Assembly: GCA_964596675.1 (NCBI GenBank)
Contig: CAZQUZ010000012.1
Coordinates: forward strand, 1-23,413
DNA length: 23,413 nt
DNA from: JAGOMW01 sp964596675
Lineage (GTDB): Bacteria; Patescibacteriota; Gracilibacteria; BD1-5; UBA2023
Direction of reading: 5' to 3'
Shown here: positions 1 to 10,568 of the stretch, one piece after another
How the letters are laid out: each line of letters opens with the position of its first letter
How positions within the stretch are numbered: position 1 is the first letter of the stretch
Position numbers and translations under genes: made by a program
The notes under the pieces: model-generated
The model's database searches: none
Seen by the model: the letters and a program-made list of their open reading frames with translations, nothing else
Told to the model about the DNA's origin: nothing

Positions 1-1
1 A

Positions 2-75
2 TGGCTGGGATACTAGGATTCGAACCTAGGATGCCGGATTCAGAGTCCGGAGCCTTACCGCTTGGCGATATCCCA
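2..75 (-). tRNA. tRNA-Gln (anticodon CUG)
   Basis: A complete cloverleaf can be folded on the minus strand. The acceptor stem is seven perfect pairs (TGGGATA at 75-69 with TATCCCA at 12-6), followed by discriminator G and an encoded CCA at 4-2. The T arm has five pairs around a TTCGAAT loop. The anticodon stem CCGGA/TCCGG encloses loop CTCTGAA, which places anticodon CTG, reading the Gln codon CAG. The 5' end beginning TGGGATATCGCCAAGCGGTA is typical of bacterial tRNA-Gln. It lies 53 bases downstream of a minus-strand gene and could be co-transcribed with it. The glycine tRNA(UCA) that must decode UGA is not in this window. Confidence 0.95.
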
Positions 76-128
76 ATATACTGGAGCGAGACGGATTTTA
101 TAGAAAGTTCTTTATTTTGCAAGTGAAT

Positions 129-536
129 TTACTCGATTCACTCAGCATCATAGACGTGAGTGTTATTTTCGACATGCTCCTGGACTAAGATTTGATTTAT
201 GAGAGCATTAGTTTTCGCGATTTCTTGGTCGTAACTGCCCTTCGCTGTTCTAAATGCTCACATCAGCATACGCTTTATCTCTCGCCACTTTACCCCATAA
301 TCTGCAGTCCCCTTATATTTCGAGAGCTCGTACCGTACGTTCGCTTGCATATAGTCTACTACTATCTTTTGGCGATCTTCGGTGCTATAGGTCTTTGTTG
401 TATCGAGTGTATTTCTAAAATTCTGTTTCAGTGCATTTTGCCATATTGCATACGTTCATATTGCTACAGATTGAGTTCCTGTATTTTTTCGGCGAGTATA
501 TCCGAGTTCCTCATATGGAGTCGATACATTGCCCAT
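129..536 (-). CDS. Hypothetical protein, 135 aa
   Basis: The frame is open from ATG at 536 to TAA at 129-131 when TGA is read as Gly (two in-frame TGA codons, in the contexts A-I-G-T-Y and L-M-G-A-F). I do not recognise the family. The protein is soluble-looking, rich in Lys, Thr, Gln and Tyr, with no signal peptide or membrane segment and a predicted mostly helical second half. It starts three bases after the stop of the small membrane protein upstream (TAA TAT ATG), so the two are probably translated from one mRNA, and the tRNA-Gln follows. The opposite strand also carries a long open frame (192-818), but it is rich in Cys, Ile and Ser and looks like an antisense shadow. Confidence 0.7.
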
Positions 537-539
537 ATA

Positions 540-779
540 TTATTTCTGAGGTACAGTGATAAACGGTTTACCAGAATCCATCCCTCACTCGAATGCGCCG
601 AGTGGATACGCAGTACCTACGCCGATGAGGAGCATGCCGATGAGGACGATAGCATTTACTGTGCCGCCAGTATACTGCTCTGCCCATCCCCAGTTGCCTG
701 TGAAGTTATGTATCTCGTATCGATAGCGGATGATAGCGATACCGAGTGCGATGAGGATGATGCCGAGGAGGAGATTCAT
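540..779 (-). CDS. Small two-helix membrane protein, 79 aa
   Basis: Starts at ATG 779 (M-N-L-L-L) and ends at TAA 540-542, reading TGA at 585-587 as Gly inside F-E-G-G-M. It has two hydrophobic segments (about residues 2-17 and 41-61) separated by a conserved-looking aromatic stretch (residues 19-37, with Y-R-Y, N-F-T-G-N-W-G-W and E-Q-Y). The organisation resembles short uncharacterised membrane proteins common in Patescibacteria, from memory only. The start was chosen because a perfect TATAAT (791-786) lies six bases upstream, predicting a leaderless mRNA. The same frame is open further upstream to 935 but that part is AT-rich low-complexity sequence. Function unknown. Confidence 0.75.
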
Positions 780-785
780 AATATG

Positions 786-791
786 ATTATA
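786..791 (-). promoter_or_regulatory. -10 box TATAAT of a leaderless gene
   Basis: Perfect TATAAT on the minus strand, with exactly six bases between it and the ATG at 779. The predicted transcription start therefore coincides with the A of the start codon. No Shine-Dalgarno sequence is present. Confidence 0.65.
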
Positions 792-841
792 CCATATAAA
801 TATATTTTTACCAAATAAAATAGCGAAAAATGACCCAATTT

Positions 842-883
842 TTGACAAAAAAATAATAAAAGAATACCATGTAGGGGTATATT
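842..883 (+). promoter_or_regulatory. Candidate promoter of the surface protein gene
   Basis: TTGACA occurs at 842-847. A weak -10 (TACCAT) lies 17 bases later at 865-870, and a better-looking TATATT is at 878-883, 12 bases before the ATG at 896. Which -10 is used is unclear. This region is divergent with the TATAAT at 791-786. Confidence 0.4.
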
Positions 884-895
884 TATTTTCTTTAT

Positions 896-3800
896 ATGAA
901 AAATCTTTATCGTCTGTCTGTGCAGATTGCATCATTCGTATCTATAGCATGTTGTTTATCGATCGAAGTATCTGCGACAAGCGTTTCACTCGTTTCATGA
1001 AGCCGTAATTGTAGCGTGACACCAGCAACTTTTGACCTCGAGTTTAAGGAGTTACCTTATTATACATATACGAGAAGGTATGCCTTTCATCCGGGAGCCG
1101 AAATTTCACTCAAAGAAGATAGATCAAAAAACGTGTTCTGAGATAGACTATATCAAGACCTCACGCCTTCTACGATAAATATCCCAGAGTGCAGTCCTCC
1201 ACCATGATTTAGCTGTAATGTGTCATCCTCATGATTTCCTCCACCCTGACAATGATGGGCACCATATTGGTCTATAGTCGGCACAGAAGATGCGGGTATG
1301 CTCTATATAAATACAGATGGAAAAATCACGCGAACTATAGGTGATAATTTTACCATATCAGCAATGACAAATGCTGGAGATCCTGCTCAGACGACACTGA
1401 CCTTATGAGGAACAAGTTATACGGAAAGTGGTGAGCTCATATCTATCACACTGAGTCGTCCATCGAGTCAATACGTGAGAATGGAAGCGGTAAAATGAAG
1501 CGGTACGGGTTCTGTAGTATTATTTGATGTAGTATCAGATCATAATGATAATCTCGATGTCCAAACAGCGACATGGACTCATGGAAATAAAAGAGAATTT
1601 GAATTTTCTGGTAGTCTCATGTATCTCCCTATGATAGGTACACCAATCTCAAATCCATATTTTTATGCGCAAGGGAGAACGCCGACATCACCATGAGTGT
1701 TACTGTCTGGATGATGAAGTGCAACAGTCGGGATTATTCGCAGACAATTTCAGATTACCGGTACAGGAACATATAATTCATTCGGTGGATCGCCACAGTA
1801 TCGTGTTCCTACAGGGGGTACAAATACGTCTACTATGGCTGGAATGATGGATAGCTGTATGGGTTCTGTTTTATGAAGCCCAGCAGCTCTCCTACTTCCC
1901 CAGTCAGGAACTGGGTATCATCTGAACTATGTCAAAAATACTACTCCATGAGCATGTACAGATATAGGGCAAATTTTTCATCTTGATTGGCCAAAATTTT
2001 GGCCATACTCTACAGAATTAAAAATAGAAAAATCTATCATTAATTGTACCAAAACAACAACACCTCATTATACGATAAGTCATCCACGATTGGCTGCATG
2101 AAAACATATACCTGGGGATATCAGTATCAGTACGCTTACTACTCCATCGGTTACTATCTCATGATCACCAGTCACTTTTACAGTAAATACTGCTACACCA
2201 TGAGTTGCTCCGCCACCACTTCCCTGAATATGAGTATTTACATTTACATGAGCATTCGCTACTGTGAATACCAATTTATTTGATTATCTCGGTAGGATGA
2301 ATGTATTTGCTACCAACTCACCGTATACGATCTCTGGACTCCAATATGTCACCGCACCAACCTGATCTGGCACAAAAATCGTCACTACAGTAAAAATGAT
2401 ACTCCGTAAGCTGAATGGTGAAATAGTATGATGATATACCGAAGACCTCGCTGCAGGATGGCTATGGTGAAGTTCTATCATGCTGACAGGAGCTATCGTA
2501 AATCTGAATATCGATACCGTCACTGATAAGCAATGAAGTTATCGTTTCGAATTTCTTATGCAAGGAAAAGATGCTTCAAATAATCCAGTACATATAGGCA
2601 TGGTGAATATACCGCTTGTCATACTTCCGACGAATAATATGCGCTATAATGGCAATCTAACGTATACTCCATCTTTTCCTACATGACAGATGTATGCAAA
2701 TGATACGCATACTGGAAGAATATGTTTTGACGTAAGTGATGAATTTGGGAATACTATCTCCTCTACTGATGCGGTCAGTACTCTGGCCAATAACTATCTC
2801 TGAAATAAAACGCATCATAATTATCAGATACCCCAAACACTATACCGTACTCGTACAGGGGTTATCGTTACCACTCTATCTCAGCCACTCAGTAGAGTGG
2901 ACTCTATTCCAGTTGGTATAAAGCGCGATCAATATGCTAATGTTGGTGAAGGAATTACTGTTGTCGATAAACAGACGCCATTGGATCCATTTGTACGATT
3001 TGAAAATTCACAAGTGTGTTTTGAGATTCGATCAAATACCCCTGATAATAAACAACTTCAATTTTCTAATATATACGTTCCTCTACATAATCCTGATCAT
3101 GATATCACTCCAACAGGATGAGTAGTACAACTCTGAAGTACTCCTATATGGACTCCAACGATTCGTTTCGATAAGCCATTTACTGGTGCTCTCGCTATCC
3201 ATGATGATACGGAGTTTAAGGTCGGTACAACACAGACGATGAGACTCGATGTCACGAAAAATCATACTGCATGTCCAAATTGTAGTGATACATATACGAT
3301 AGATGAGTTCCAAACGAGCCTCATATCGCCGAATCCTGATTTTTCTATCATAGAAAAACTTCTCCAAATCAATCAATCTACCTCAGTGCCAACAGCTGGA
3401 TTTTTCCGTAAGGTAACTCCATGAAATGCCACAAAAACAAATTTTGTTATGGATTATATAAGTACAAATACCATCAATCCTACTGCTGGTGTCGCACAAT
3501 CAAATCCGTGGATTAGCTATAGTCTAGGTGGACAGACAGTGAGATATCGACTGACTCCTACTCCTGTATGAGGCACTGTAGATCCGGTGAATACGAGTAG
3601 TATATTTCGTGGACTCCAGTCACTCGGAGCACTTCAGGGTAATATCCTCACGAAAGATAAACAGGTAATCACATGACAAGATGCGAATACTACAAATATA
3701 TCTCGTAGCACTCTCCGAAATCGTCTCCTAAAAAATGTAGCGCTTATTGTACGTTCTCGACAACCACAGACGATCGTATGATGTAATAATCCAGCACAAT

Positions 3801-4408
3801 ATAATTTCGGGACATGCTATATCACAGGTGATGTCGTACTCAATGCATGAAACGCATGAATACCAGGACAACTGAATCAAAACTATGATACACTGATTAT
3901 AAAAAATGGAAATCTGACGATACTCGGAAGCGGAGCTGTACTCACGAAAAATCTCGGAATCATACTCCTCAATGATGATCTCTCTCTATCAGCATCATCC
4001 AAATGAAACATATACGTCGGGCCAGATGTGACATATATGAAAGTATTTATCTATACAGATGGTGGTATCATCTCAGTCCAGTCTGATGGTACCCAGTACA
4101 TGAGTGATTCTCCTGCACGTACGAAAGATCTCTCGAAGCAGCTCACTATAGAGGGCTCTCTATTTACACAAAATACGATTGGATGAGCTATAGGCTGAGC
4201 GTATAGTGCTCCTGGAGTATCGAGTGTGAGCCGATTCGATGCACTTCAGTATGATCTGAATTTTCTCAGACGAGGTACACTCTGATGGGATAAAAATAAT
4301 AATGGAATCTTAAATATATGAGAAAATAATCAAGATGCACTTATTATTAAGTATAATCCGATAAATATTACTCATCCTCCGCGAGGATTCGAAGATATGG
4401 AATATTAG
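896..4408 (+). CDS. Large secreted surface protein, 1170 aa, very rich in TGA glycine codons
   Basis: One uninterrupted frame runs from ATG 896 to TAG 4406-4408, with about 39 internal TGA codons read as Gly, including tandem pairs. The N-terminus (M-K-N-L-Y-R, then a hydrophobic run to about residue 26) is a signal peptide, so the protein is exported. The body is Thr/Ser/Asn/Gly/Pro-rich with beta-like alternation and few Lys clusters, as expected for a cell-surface or pilus-associated protein. About residues 973-1165 form a distinct module with the patterns I-T-G-D-V, N-G-N-L-T-I, N-I-Y-V-G-P-D-V-T-Y, E-G-S-L-F-T-Q-N-T-I-G-G and Q-Y-D-L-N-F-L-R-R. I recall similar C-terminal modules in large extracellular proteins of other Patescibacteria, but cannot verify this here. 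No catalytic motif or C-terminal membrane anchor was seen. A terminator follows. Confidence 0.85.
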
Positions 4409-4430
4409 ATGCTGTAAATATCTATCCTGT

Positions 4431-4458
4431 ATCATCCCATCTCCGTGGGATGATTTTT
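4431..4458 (+). terminator. Rho-independent terminator
   Basis: Perfect 9-bp stem (ATCATCCCA / TGGGATGAT, loop TCTCCG) followed by five T residues, 22 bases after the surface protein stop. Confidence 0.85.
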
Positions 4459-4488
4459 ATACGGATTTGGTAAAAATACATTCATCGG

Positions 4489-4494
4489 TATACT
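4489..4494 (+). promoter_or_regulatory. -10 box TATACT of a leaderless gene
   Basis: TATACT is separated from the methyltransferase ATG (4501) by six T-rich bases, the same spacing as at 786 and 15569. This predicts transcription starting at the start codon. No clear -35 box. Confidence 0.6.
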
Positions 4495-4500
4495 TTTTTT

Positions 4501-5124
4501 ATGGCACTCTATGATAGTTTCGCATCGACATTTTCAGACAGTAGGCGCGCGCATCCATGGCCTGAGATAGATCAGGTTATCGATGAGATAGTCCCGCTCG
4601 GTGATATCTCCCTCCTCGATGTAGGGTGTGGGAATGGCAGATTCCTAGAAGAGTGTGAGAAACGGTGATATACCCTCTCATCATATCTCGGTATCGATAA
4701 CTCATCAGGTATGATAGATGAGGCTCGAAAACTTCATCCTGACAGGGATTTTTCTGTCGTGCCGATGAGCGCTATGGGCAGTCTCAGGAGCTCATATGAT
4801 GTCATCGTATTTCTCGCGTCATTCCATCATCTCGAGACTGTAGAGGAACGTATGCGAGTGCTCGAAGCTACGAAATCACTCCTCGCGCCATGAGGACGTA
4901 TCTACATGACGAACTGGAACCTCCTCGATCAGCCACGATATGTACCATCGCATACGTGAGACTGAGATTTCCAGATAAAAATCTGAGCCTATGCCAGATA
5001 CTATCATGGATTTACACTCGATGAGCTCACTTCCCTTTTTACCTCCACGGGTTATTCTCTCATAGAGCATCAGATATTCTCTGGTGGACGAAATATATTT
5101 TCACAGATACGACCTACTTCATAG
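4501..5124 (+). CDS. Class I SAM-dependent methyltransferase, 207 aa (possibly Trm9-like)
   Basis: ATG 4501 to TAG 5122-5124, with five TGA codons read as Gly, including the G-G of A-P-G-G-R (residues 130-132). Motif I is L-L-D-V-G-C-G-N-G-R (38-47), the acidic residue that binds the SAM ribose is in L-G-I-D-N-S (D66), motif IV/post-II is Y-D-V-I-V (99-103), and the F-H-H-L segment (108-111) is typical of the Methyltransf_11 group. The N-terminal Y-D-S-F-A and P-W-P-E motif is reminiscent of tRNA wobble-uridine methyltransferases of the Trm9/ALKBH8 type, but the substrate cannot be fixed from sequence. The end overlaps the convergent RelA/SpoT gene by 11 bases, with no terminator between them. 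Confidence 0.85.
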
Positions 5125-7363
5125 AGATGAGCTTCCCTTCTATAAACTCCGGTATATCGAATTTGATACGTTCGATGAGTCTATCGTAGAGATAGTAGTC
5201 ATCATCTTCATCATTCTTTAGGATGAGATGTACGATCATCTCATTTTCATTGCGTTTGCTCGTGGCGATAGATTCGACATTGAGCCCGACATGATAGAAT
5301 ATATCTGCCAGATGACGGAGTACTCCTATCTTATTCATAAATACCATTTCTATATCGAGGAGCATGCCCTCATTTTTCATATTGCTCCAGCGCGCTGGGA
5401 TACGTCGGTCGAGGCTCGTACGAGTTATCTCTTTACAGTCGGCGCGATGTATGGTGACGATTTTTTGTCCGATAGACCCGACGATACGATCTGCTGGAGT
5501 AGGGAGACAGCACTGTGCCATCTTGTATGGGATATCTGTCTCCTTACCGATGATGACGGTATCGATATTTTCATTTGATATTTTCTTTGGCACTGGAGCA
5601 ACTGACTCTGCTTGCTTCTGAGCCTCGAGCATTTCTTGTCAGAATATTTCTTTGAGCGTCTGAGTACTCACTCACTTTATGATACTGCCAGGTTTACGAG
5701 AGAGATTTCCGAGCTGGACGAGAACATCTTCCTTTTCCTTGGTATCGAGGACTCTGCCATCGATATTTTTGAGGAGAGAGAGCTCTTTATCGAGTCACTT
5801 TCCATAGTTTTTTTCGAGGTAGCTATTAAGGATGAGTTTTCATTTTTCTATAAAAAAACTTCTCTCTTCACGATTGATAAATTGTCTGATATGTTCTCGA
5901 GCCTTTGGTGTCTTTACGATAGAGAGCCAGATAGGATTGGGTTTTTTGTGTGGATCGGTCGTTATCTGTACACTTTCCCCATTCGTAAGTGTATAGTCGA
6001 GAGGGACGACATGTCCATTTACTTTTGCGATCGTGAGCTCGTTTCAGAGCTTCGAGTGGATAGCATAGGCGAAGTCTATCGGTGTCGCTCCTTTCGGGAG
6101 AGTGATGATGTCTCCACGCGGGGTGAATACAAATACCTGATCTGAAAAGACATTCATATCCATCTCTTTCATAAATTCCCCTCATTCCATACTATTTTCT
6201 ACGATATCTTTTATCGTCTTGACCCAGTAGCTATCGGTCGATCGGACACTTTTTCATTTTTCGCTATAGTCGAAGTGCGCGGCTACTCAGATTTCTCACT
6301 GGATATGCATCTCTGGAGTACGTATCTGTATCTCTGTCGGCTGAGAGCGAATCTTCGCAAAAAGACCGACTACCGTCGTATGGAGTGATTGATATCCGTT
6401 TTCTTTCGGGAGGGCGATATAATCCTTGAATCTTTTCGGCATTGGGACGAATACATTATGGAGAAATCCGAGGACCTCATAGCAGCGAGGGATTGTATCT
6501 GTGATGATGCGTACTGCGAAGAGATCATAGAGGTCGCGGACATTCGAGTAGGTGAAATTCTTTCGTTCAAGTTTCTTATAGATGCTATAGGGTGCCTTTA
6601 TGCGGTAGGAGATATCGATAAGAGGTACATTTTCTGGTATCATCTTACGGATGATGGTCTTCGCTTCCCCGATAAAGTACTCTTGCTCTTCCTTGAGTGC
6701 GTCGAGTTCTTTCGTGATTTTCTCATATGCCTCTGGTTCAAGGACGCGGAAACACTCGGTTTCGAGCATTTCTTTCATGCGAAATATACCGAGTCTATCG
6801 GCTATCGGTGCATATATATTTAGGGTTTCGAGGGCGATACGCTCACGTTTTTTCGGATCGGGATGATGCTCGAGAGTCTGCATATTATGGAGCCTATCAG
6901 CGAGCTTTACGATGATGACGCGTAGGTCTTCGACCATGGCGATGAGCATCTTTCGTAGACTCTCGATAGTGCGCTCTTCTCATCGATATTTGATAGCGGA
7001 GAGCTTCGAGAGTCATTCACAGATGAGTCCTACCTCATGACCGAATCTCCTCTCTATCTCCTCTCTATCATACTCAGTATCTTCTATCACATCATGGAGG
7101 AGGCATGACTGGAGTGTCACGAGGTCTGGCTTTAGGTGGAGGAGAAAAAAACATGCCTCTATCGGGTGGATGATATATGGGTCTCCACTTTTGCGCATCT
7201 GTCCATGATGCGCATCACGTGCGAATGTATAGGTGTCATAGAGCGTTTTCTCTATGATGGTAGGATCTATCTGCATATACGACTGTACTTCGCCGATGAG
7301 TTTATGGATAGTCTTCTCAGCGCCACTGTAGTCTATAGATGTTATAGATGTCGTATCGTTCAT
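5114..7363 (-). CDS. rel: Bifunctional (p)ppGpp synthetase/hydrolase, RelA/SpoT family, 749 aa
   Basis: The frame is continuous from ATG 7363 to TAG 5114-5116, with 11 TGA codons read as Gly; one gives the conserved Gly of the G-L-S-K-L motif. The HD hydrolase domain keeps its metal ligands and active-site residues: H66 in Y-I-I-H-P, H90-D91 in L-L-H-D-V-I-E-D-T, and D156/N160 in L-A-D-R-L-H-N-M. The synthetase domain has Y-R-I-K (R254, K256), D280 in Y-D-L-F-A-V-R-I and E344 in E-I-Q-I-R-T; the basic R-x-K pattern is that of bifunctional enzymes, not of monofunctional RelA. A TGS domain (V-F-V-F-T-P-R-G), the conserved-Cys/zinc-finger domain (Q-C-C-L-P-T-P, H-R-A-D-C) and a C-terminal ACT domain follow. 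Length is normal for the family. It makes and degrades the stringent-response alarmone in the cytoplasm, sensing the ribosome. Confidence 0.96.
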
Positions 7364-7372
7364 ATATATTTT

Positions 7373-7378
7373 AGTGTA
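7373..7378 (-). promoter_or_regulatory. Probable -10 box of rel
   Basis: TACACT on the minus strand lies nine bases before the ATG at 7363, giving an mRNA with almost no 5' leader. No Shine-Dalgarno sequence. Confidence 0.4.
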
Positions 7379-7390
7379 GCAGAGTCATAG

Positions 7391-7423
7391 AGAAATAGCA
7401 AGAGAATCTCTCTTGCTATTTCT
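7391..7423 (-). terminator. Perfect 15-bp hairpin between pheT and rel
   Basis: AGAAATAGCAAGAGA (7391-7405) and its exact reverse complement (7409-7423) enclose a three-base loop. It lies 36 bases after the pheT stop and before the rel promoter, where a pheT terminator is expected. The T tail is weak (TTTCTCT), so it might instead be an RNA-processing or stabilising hairpin. Confidence 0.55.
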
Positions 7424-7458
7424 AAAATCTCTTGACGCTCTCTTATTCTCTTGCTCGA

Positions 7459-9924
7459 TTAGACACTGCGGAGTTCATAGCCATGCTTCGCAAGTGTTTC
7501 TATGACCATATTTTGGACTTCGAGAGCCTCACTGTCAGATATCGTCGCTTCATGATTCGATAGGACAAATGAGAAATTCACACTCTTCTTCCCTGATCCT
7601 ATTTTCATCTCATCTTCGTAGATCGAGTCCACGATAACATCATCTATCCATGGGTGTACAGCATTGATTATATGTGCTATATCTCCTGTGGGTGTGCGAG
7701 AGTCTGCTAGAAAATTCAGCTCTCTTTGTATGGTTTGATATCGAGAAATCGGATGAAATCGAGCATCTTTATCGATATAATGTTGTTTTATGGTATCGAA
7801 ATCCATCTCAAAATAAAATGTATCCGATGGCAGACCAAAGGCTGAGATGGTTTCTGGATGTACTTTACCGAAAGATGCTATAGTCAGATTATCTTCTCTA
7901 TACTCTCAGGATATCCCTGGATGGAAAAAAGCTAGGTGTGTTCCACTGTGTACAGGTGGAGTGTATCAGAGGATATCTATCATATATGATTCGAGAGTTT
8001 CACGTATTTGTGTGAGAGTGGTCCCTATTGAAACTCATGCGATGACTTTTTTCTCTGGAAATGGTTTTATTGCGATATTTTGCAGGAGTGTATTATTTTT
8101 ATCTTGGTGCATATTTTTTGAGTATACCTTTCCTATCTCAAAAAAATGAAATTCTGTATGATGTTTTATATTTTCACTCGCTGCTAAGAGGAGCCTCGGA
8201 GCAAGTGAACGTCTCATATGAGTATATTCTTCATTAAATGCATTTTTTATAGATACAGCATCAGACATATCTTTAAAGAAAATACTTTTATCGAGAGATT
8301 CATTTGTAAATGAATATGTATATACTTCATTCCAGTATGAGGATCGGAAATATGAAAGAGTATGATCTCGCAGTATGGTATCGATATTCTTCGTGATAAT
8401 AGGTGATGATGTCGGAAGTGTTGCTGGTGGTATATTCTCATATCCGATGACACGGATAATCTCCTCGGCGATATCCTCCTGTATCGATATATCCTTGCTC
8501 GCACGATGACTCGGTACTGTCACGACCATGTGAGCTCACTTATCAGCCACGCCAAATCCGAGCGAGCGGAGTATAGAGTCGATACGAGATTTTGCGAGCG
8601 GGATACCAGCTTTTTTCTCGAGAAATGCATAGTCTATCTCGAGCTCGATATGATGTACTTTTATAGTATTTACATAGTTATATGTAGATTTTGGAGTCGG
8701 ATTTTTCCCCAAGAATCGGAGATACTCGACTACACGACCAAATGTTGTCCCAGCCAGGACTGGATCGAGAGACTTCTCATATCGAGTACTCGAATCTGTA
8801 CGGACTCCATGTCTCTGTGCGCTGAGGCGTATCGTCGTAGCGTCAAAACACGCAGACTCATAGATAACGCGAGTCGTCTTCTCGGTGACACTCGACCTGA
8901 CTCCACCGATGATACCAGCGAGAGCGAGTGGTCATACCTCATCGGCTATGACGATATCTGCATCCGTGAGGGTATAGGTCTTTCCATCGAGTGCATCGAG
9001 TACCTCTCCTGCTCGTGCCATACGGACAGATATCTTCCCTGTTATCGTATCAGCATCATAGACATGCATCGGCTGGCCGAGCTCAGTCATGATAAGATTG
9101 GTCGTATCGATAAGGTCGAGCTTCGGAGTCTGTCCTGCGCGCTCCATCATGATGGATATGCCATATGGACTATGGGCTGGAGTGATATCGTCTATCGCCA
9201 TGAGGTGATATGAGGAGATATCATCTGCTGATATTTCTACAGAGAGAGTATCTTTGGTTTCGATAGTGATATGAGTATACGGGGTGAATGTCGTCCCGAA
9301 TACTGCATGAAACTCTCTCGCATTTCCGATGACAGAGAAGAGATCTGGACGATTGGTGATAAATTTATTATCTATCTCGAAGGTCGTATCTCGGAGAGGA
9401 TAATGATATGCTTCCCCATTTTTTCCAGGAAATGGGAGTGTGAGATCGAAAAATGATGTTCCGAGCATCCTCTCGAGTACAAGCTCTTCCCATATCGTCT
9501 CGAGTATGAGTATACCCTCTGCACGCTCTGTAGCGAGGCCGAGCTCATCATCTGAACATATCATCCCACGACTCATCATACCTGCCATCATTCGCTCTCC
9601 GATGACGAAGTCTCCAGGGAGTACTGCTCATACCATCGCGACGGCTACATATTGTGCATCTTTTATATTCTCAGCTCCAGTGAGGATAGTAGTATTACCG
9701 AGTGTGCCCATCTCGACTTCTACGATGGAGAGCTTCTTTGACTCTGGATGTCGCTCGCAGGATATGACACGACCCACGACAACTTTATCGAGAAAGTGTT
9801 CCTCGATACCGTCTATCTCAGCGGTGTGGATAGAGTATTCATGGGCGAGTTCTTTTGGAGTATATTTTTCGAAAAGTGATGTGACCGGGCTATAGAGTGA
9901 TATCCAGGAAAGAGGTATTTTCAT
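7459..9924 (-). CDS. pheT: Phenylalanyl-tRNA synthetase beta subunit, 821 aa
   Basis: ATG 9924 to TAA 7459-7461, length normal for bacterial PheT. About five TGA codons are read as Gly, one giving the conserved G-P-L-A-L-A-G-I-I-G-G motif of the B3/B4 editing region. The order is: N-terminal M-K-I-P-L-S-W start, EMAP-type tRNA-binding domain (about 38-150, containing V-V-V-G-R-V and S-K-K-L-S-I), B3/B4 (with N-R-P-D-L and E-L-G-Q-P-M-H-V-Y-D), the B5 domain with I-Q-E-D-I-A-E-E-I-I-R-V-I-G-Y, and a C-terminal ferredoxin-like anticodon-binding domain. It forms the alpha2beta2 enzyme that charges tRNA-Phe. The catalytic subunit gene pheS is not adjacent: upstream lies a divergent pilin-like gene. 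No Shine-Dalgarno sequence. Confidence 0.97.
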
Positions 9925-9961
9925 ATAAAAAATGAGAGATTTATGAAGTCCACTATATAAA

Positions 9962-10011
9962 AACTCATAAAAAAAGCAAAAAGAGTGAAAAGTTTTGTAT
10001 TTTTATGAGTT
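9962..10011. repeat. 12-bp inverted repeat in the pheT/pilin divergent promoter region
   Basis: AACTCATAAAAA (9962-9973) and TTTTTATGAGTT (10000-10011) form perfect arms 26 bases apart, within the 119-base intergenic region that must hold both divergent promoters. It could be an operator or a weak leader hairpin; AT-richness lowers its significance. Confidence 0.4.
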
Positions 10012-10027
10012 GGTGATATACTTTTGG

Positions 10028-10033
10028 TATAAA
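10028..10033 (+). promoter_or_regulatory. Probable extended -10 box of the pilin-like gene
   Basis: TATAAA preceded by TTTTGG (extended -10-like), ten bases before ATG 10044, so the leader would be about four bases. No Shine-Dalgarno sequence. Confidence 0.45.
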
Positions 10034-10043
10034 TTTCTTCTCT

Positions 10044-10565
10044 ATGTTTACCATTTTTAAGTACATTATATTACTCTCTAGTATTTTGTTCTCCCCTTTT
10101 GTATTCGCAAACGACCCTACATTCCCTACAATCCTATGAGCACAACCTACTGGTGATAGTGCTGTAGTCACCCCTACAGATGTAAATAATGCTGGATCTT
10201 ATAATACATCACTTGGGACAATGGGAACTTCGAATCCATCTCAAACAGCTCCAGACACGAGCTCGACTGATAATATCCTCGGCATCTCTACAAATCGCCT
10301 CCGAACTGGTGATATCGGTATGAAAGATATCCCCGTCATGATCGCCTCTGCCGTCGAGTATCTCATGGCGCTCGCAGGGTCTATCGCAGTCGTCGCACTC
10401 ATATATCATGCAGTACGTATGCAGCTCGCGAGTGGTATCACGGGTGATAGCACATGAGTCGATAAGGCAAAGCGTGGTATGAAGTGAGCGGGTCTCGGAT
10501 TTATCCTCGCTATGAGTGCCTGGTTCCTCATGTCCCGACTCGTCGCACTTTTATCTTCTCTATAG
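10044..10565 (+). CDS. VirB2/TrbC-like pilin or related membrane protein, 173 aa
   Basis: ATG 10044 to TAG 10563-10565, with TGA read as Gly at residues 32, 138 and 148. It has a signal peptide (1-22, ending F-V-F-A), a Thr/Ser/Asn-rich low-complexity linker (23-90), and two membrane helices (about 97-122 and 149-171) joined by a short basic loop with K-A-K-R-G (141-145). A cleaved signal, two C-terminal helices and a positively charged connecting loop is the plan of VirB2/TrbC pilins and of VirB2-like proteins often found in Patescibacteria. No other type IV secretion gene is in the window, so the function is inferred from architecture only. It is followed after three bases by a second small membrane protein, indicating an operon. 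Confidence 0.75.
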
Positions 10566-10568
10566 TCT

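Noticed and set aside
192..818. 208-codon open frame on the plus strand
   Set aside because: Antisense to two better-supported minus-strand genes; composition is rich in Cys, Ile, Ser and acidic runs without domain features, typical of a shadow frame in TGA-recoded DNA.
1665..3424. Several short plus-strand frames and a minus-strand frame within the surface protein
   Set aside because: They are fragments between TGA codons or out-of-frame shadows of a single 1170-codon gene.
5612..6145. 177-codon open frame on the plus strand
   Set aside because: Antisense to the RelA/SpoT gene; Phe/Glu/Ser-rich shadow.
8506..9213. 235-codon open frame on the plus strand
   Set aside because: Antisense to the middle of pheT; no recognisable motif.
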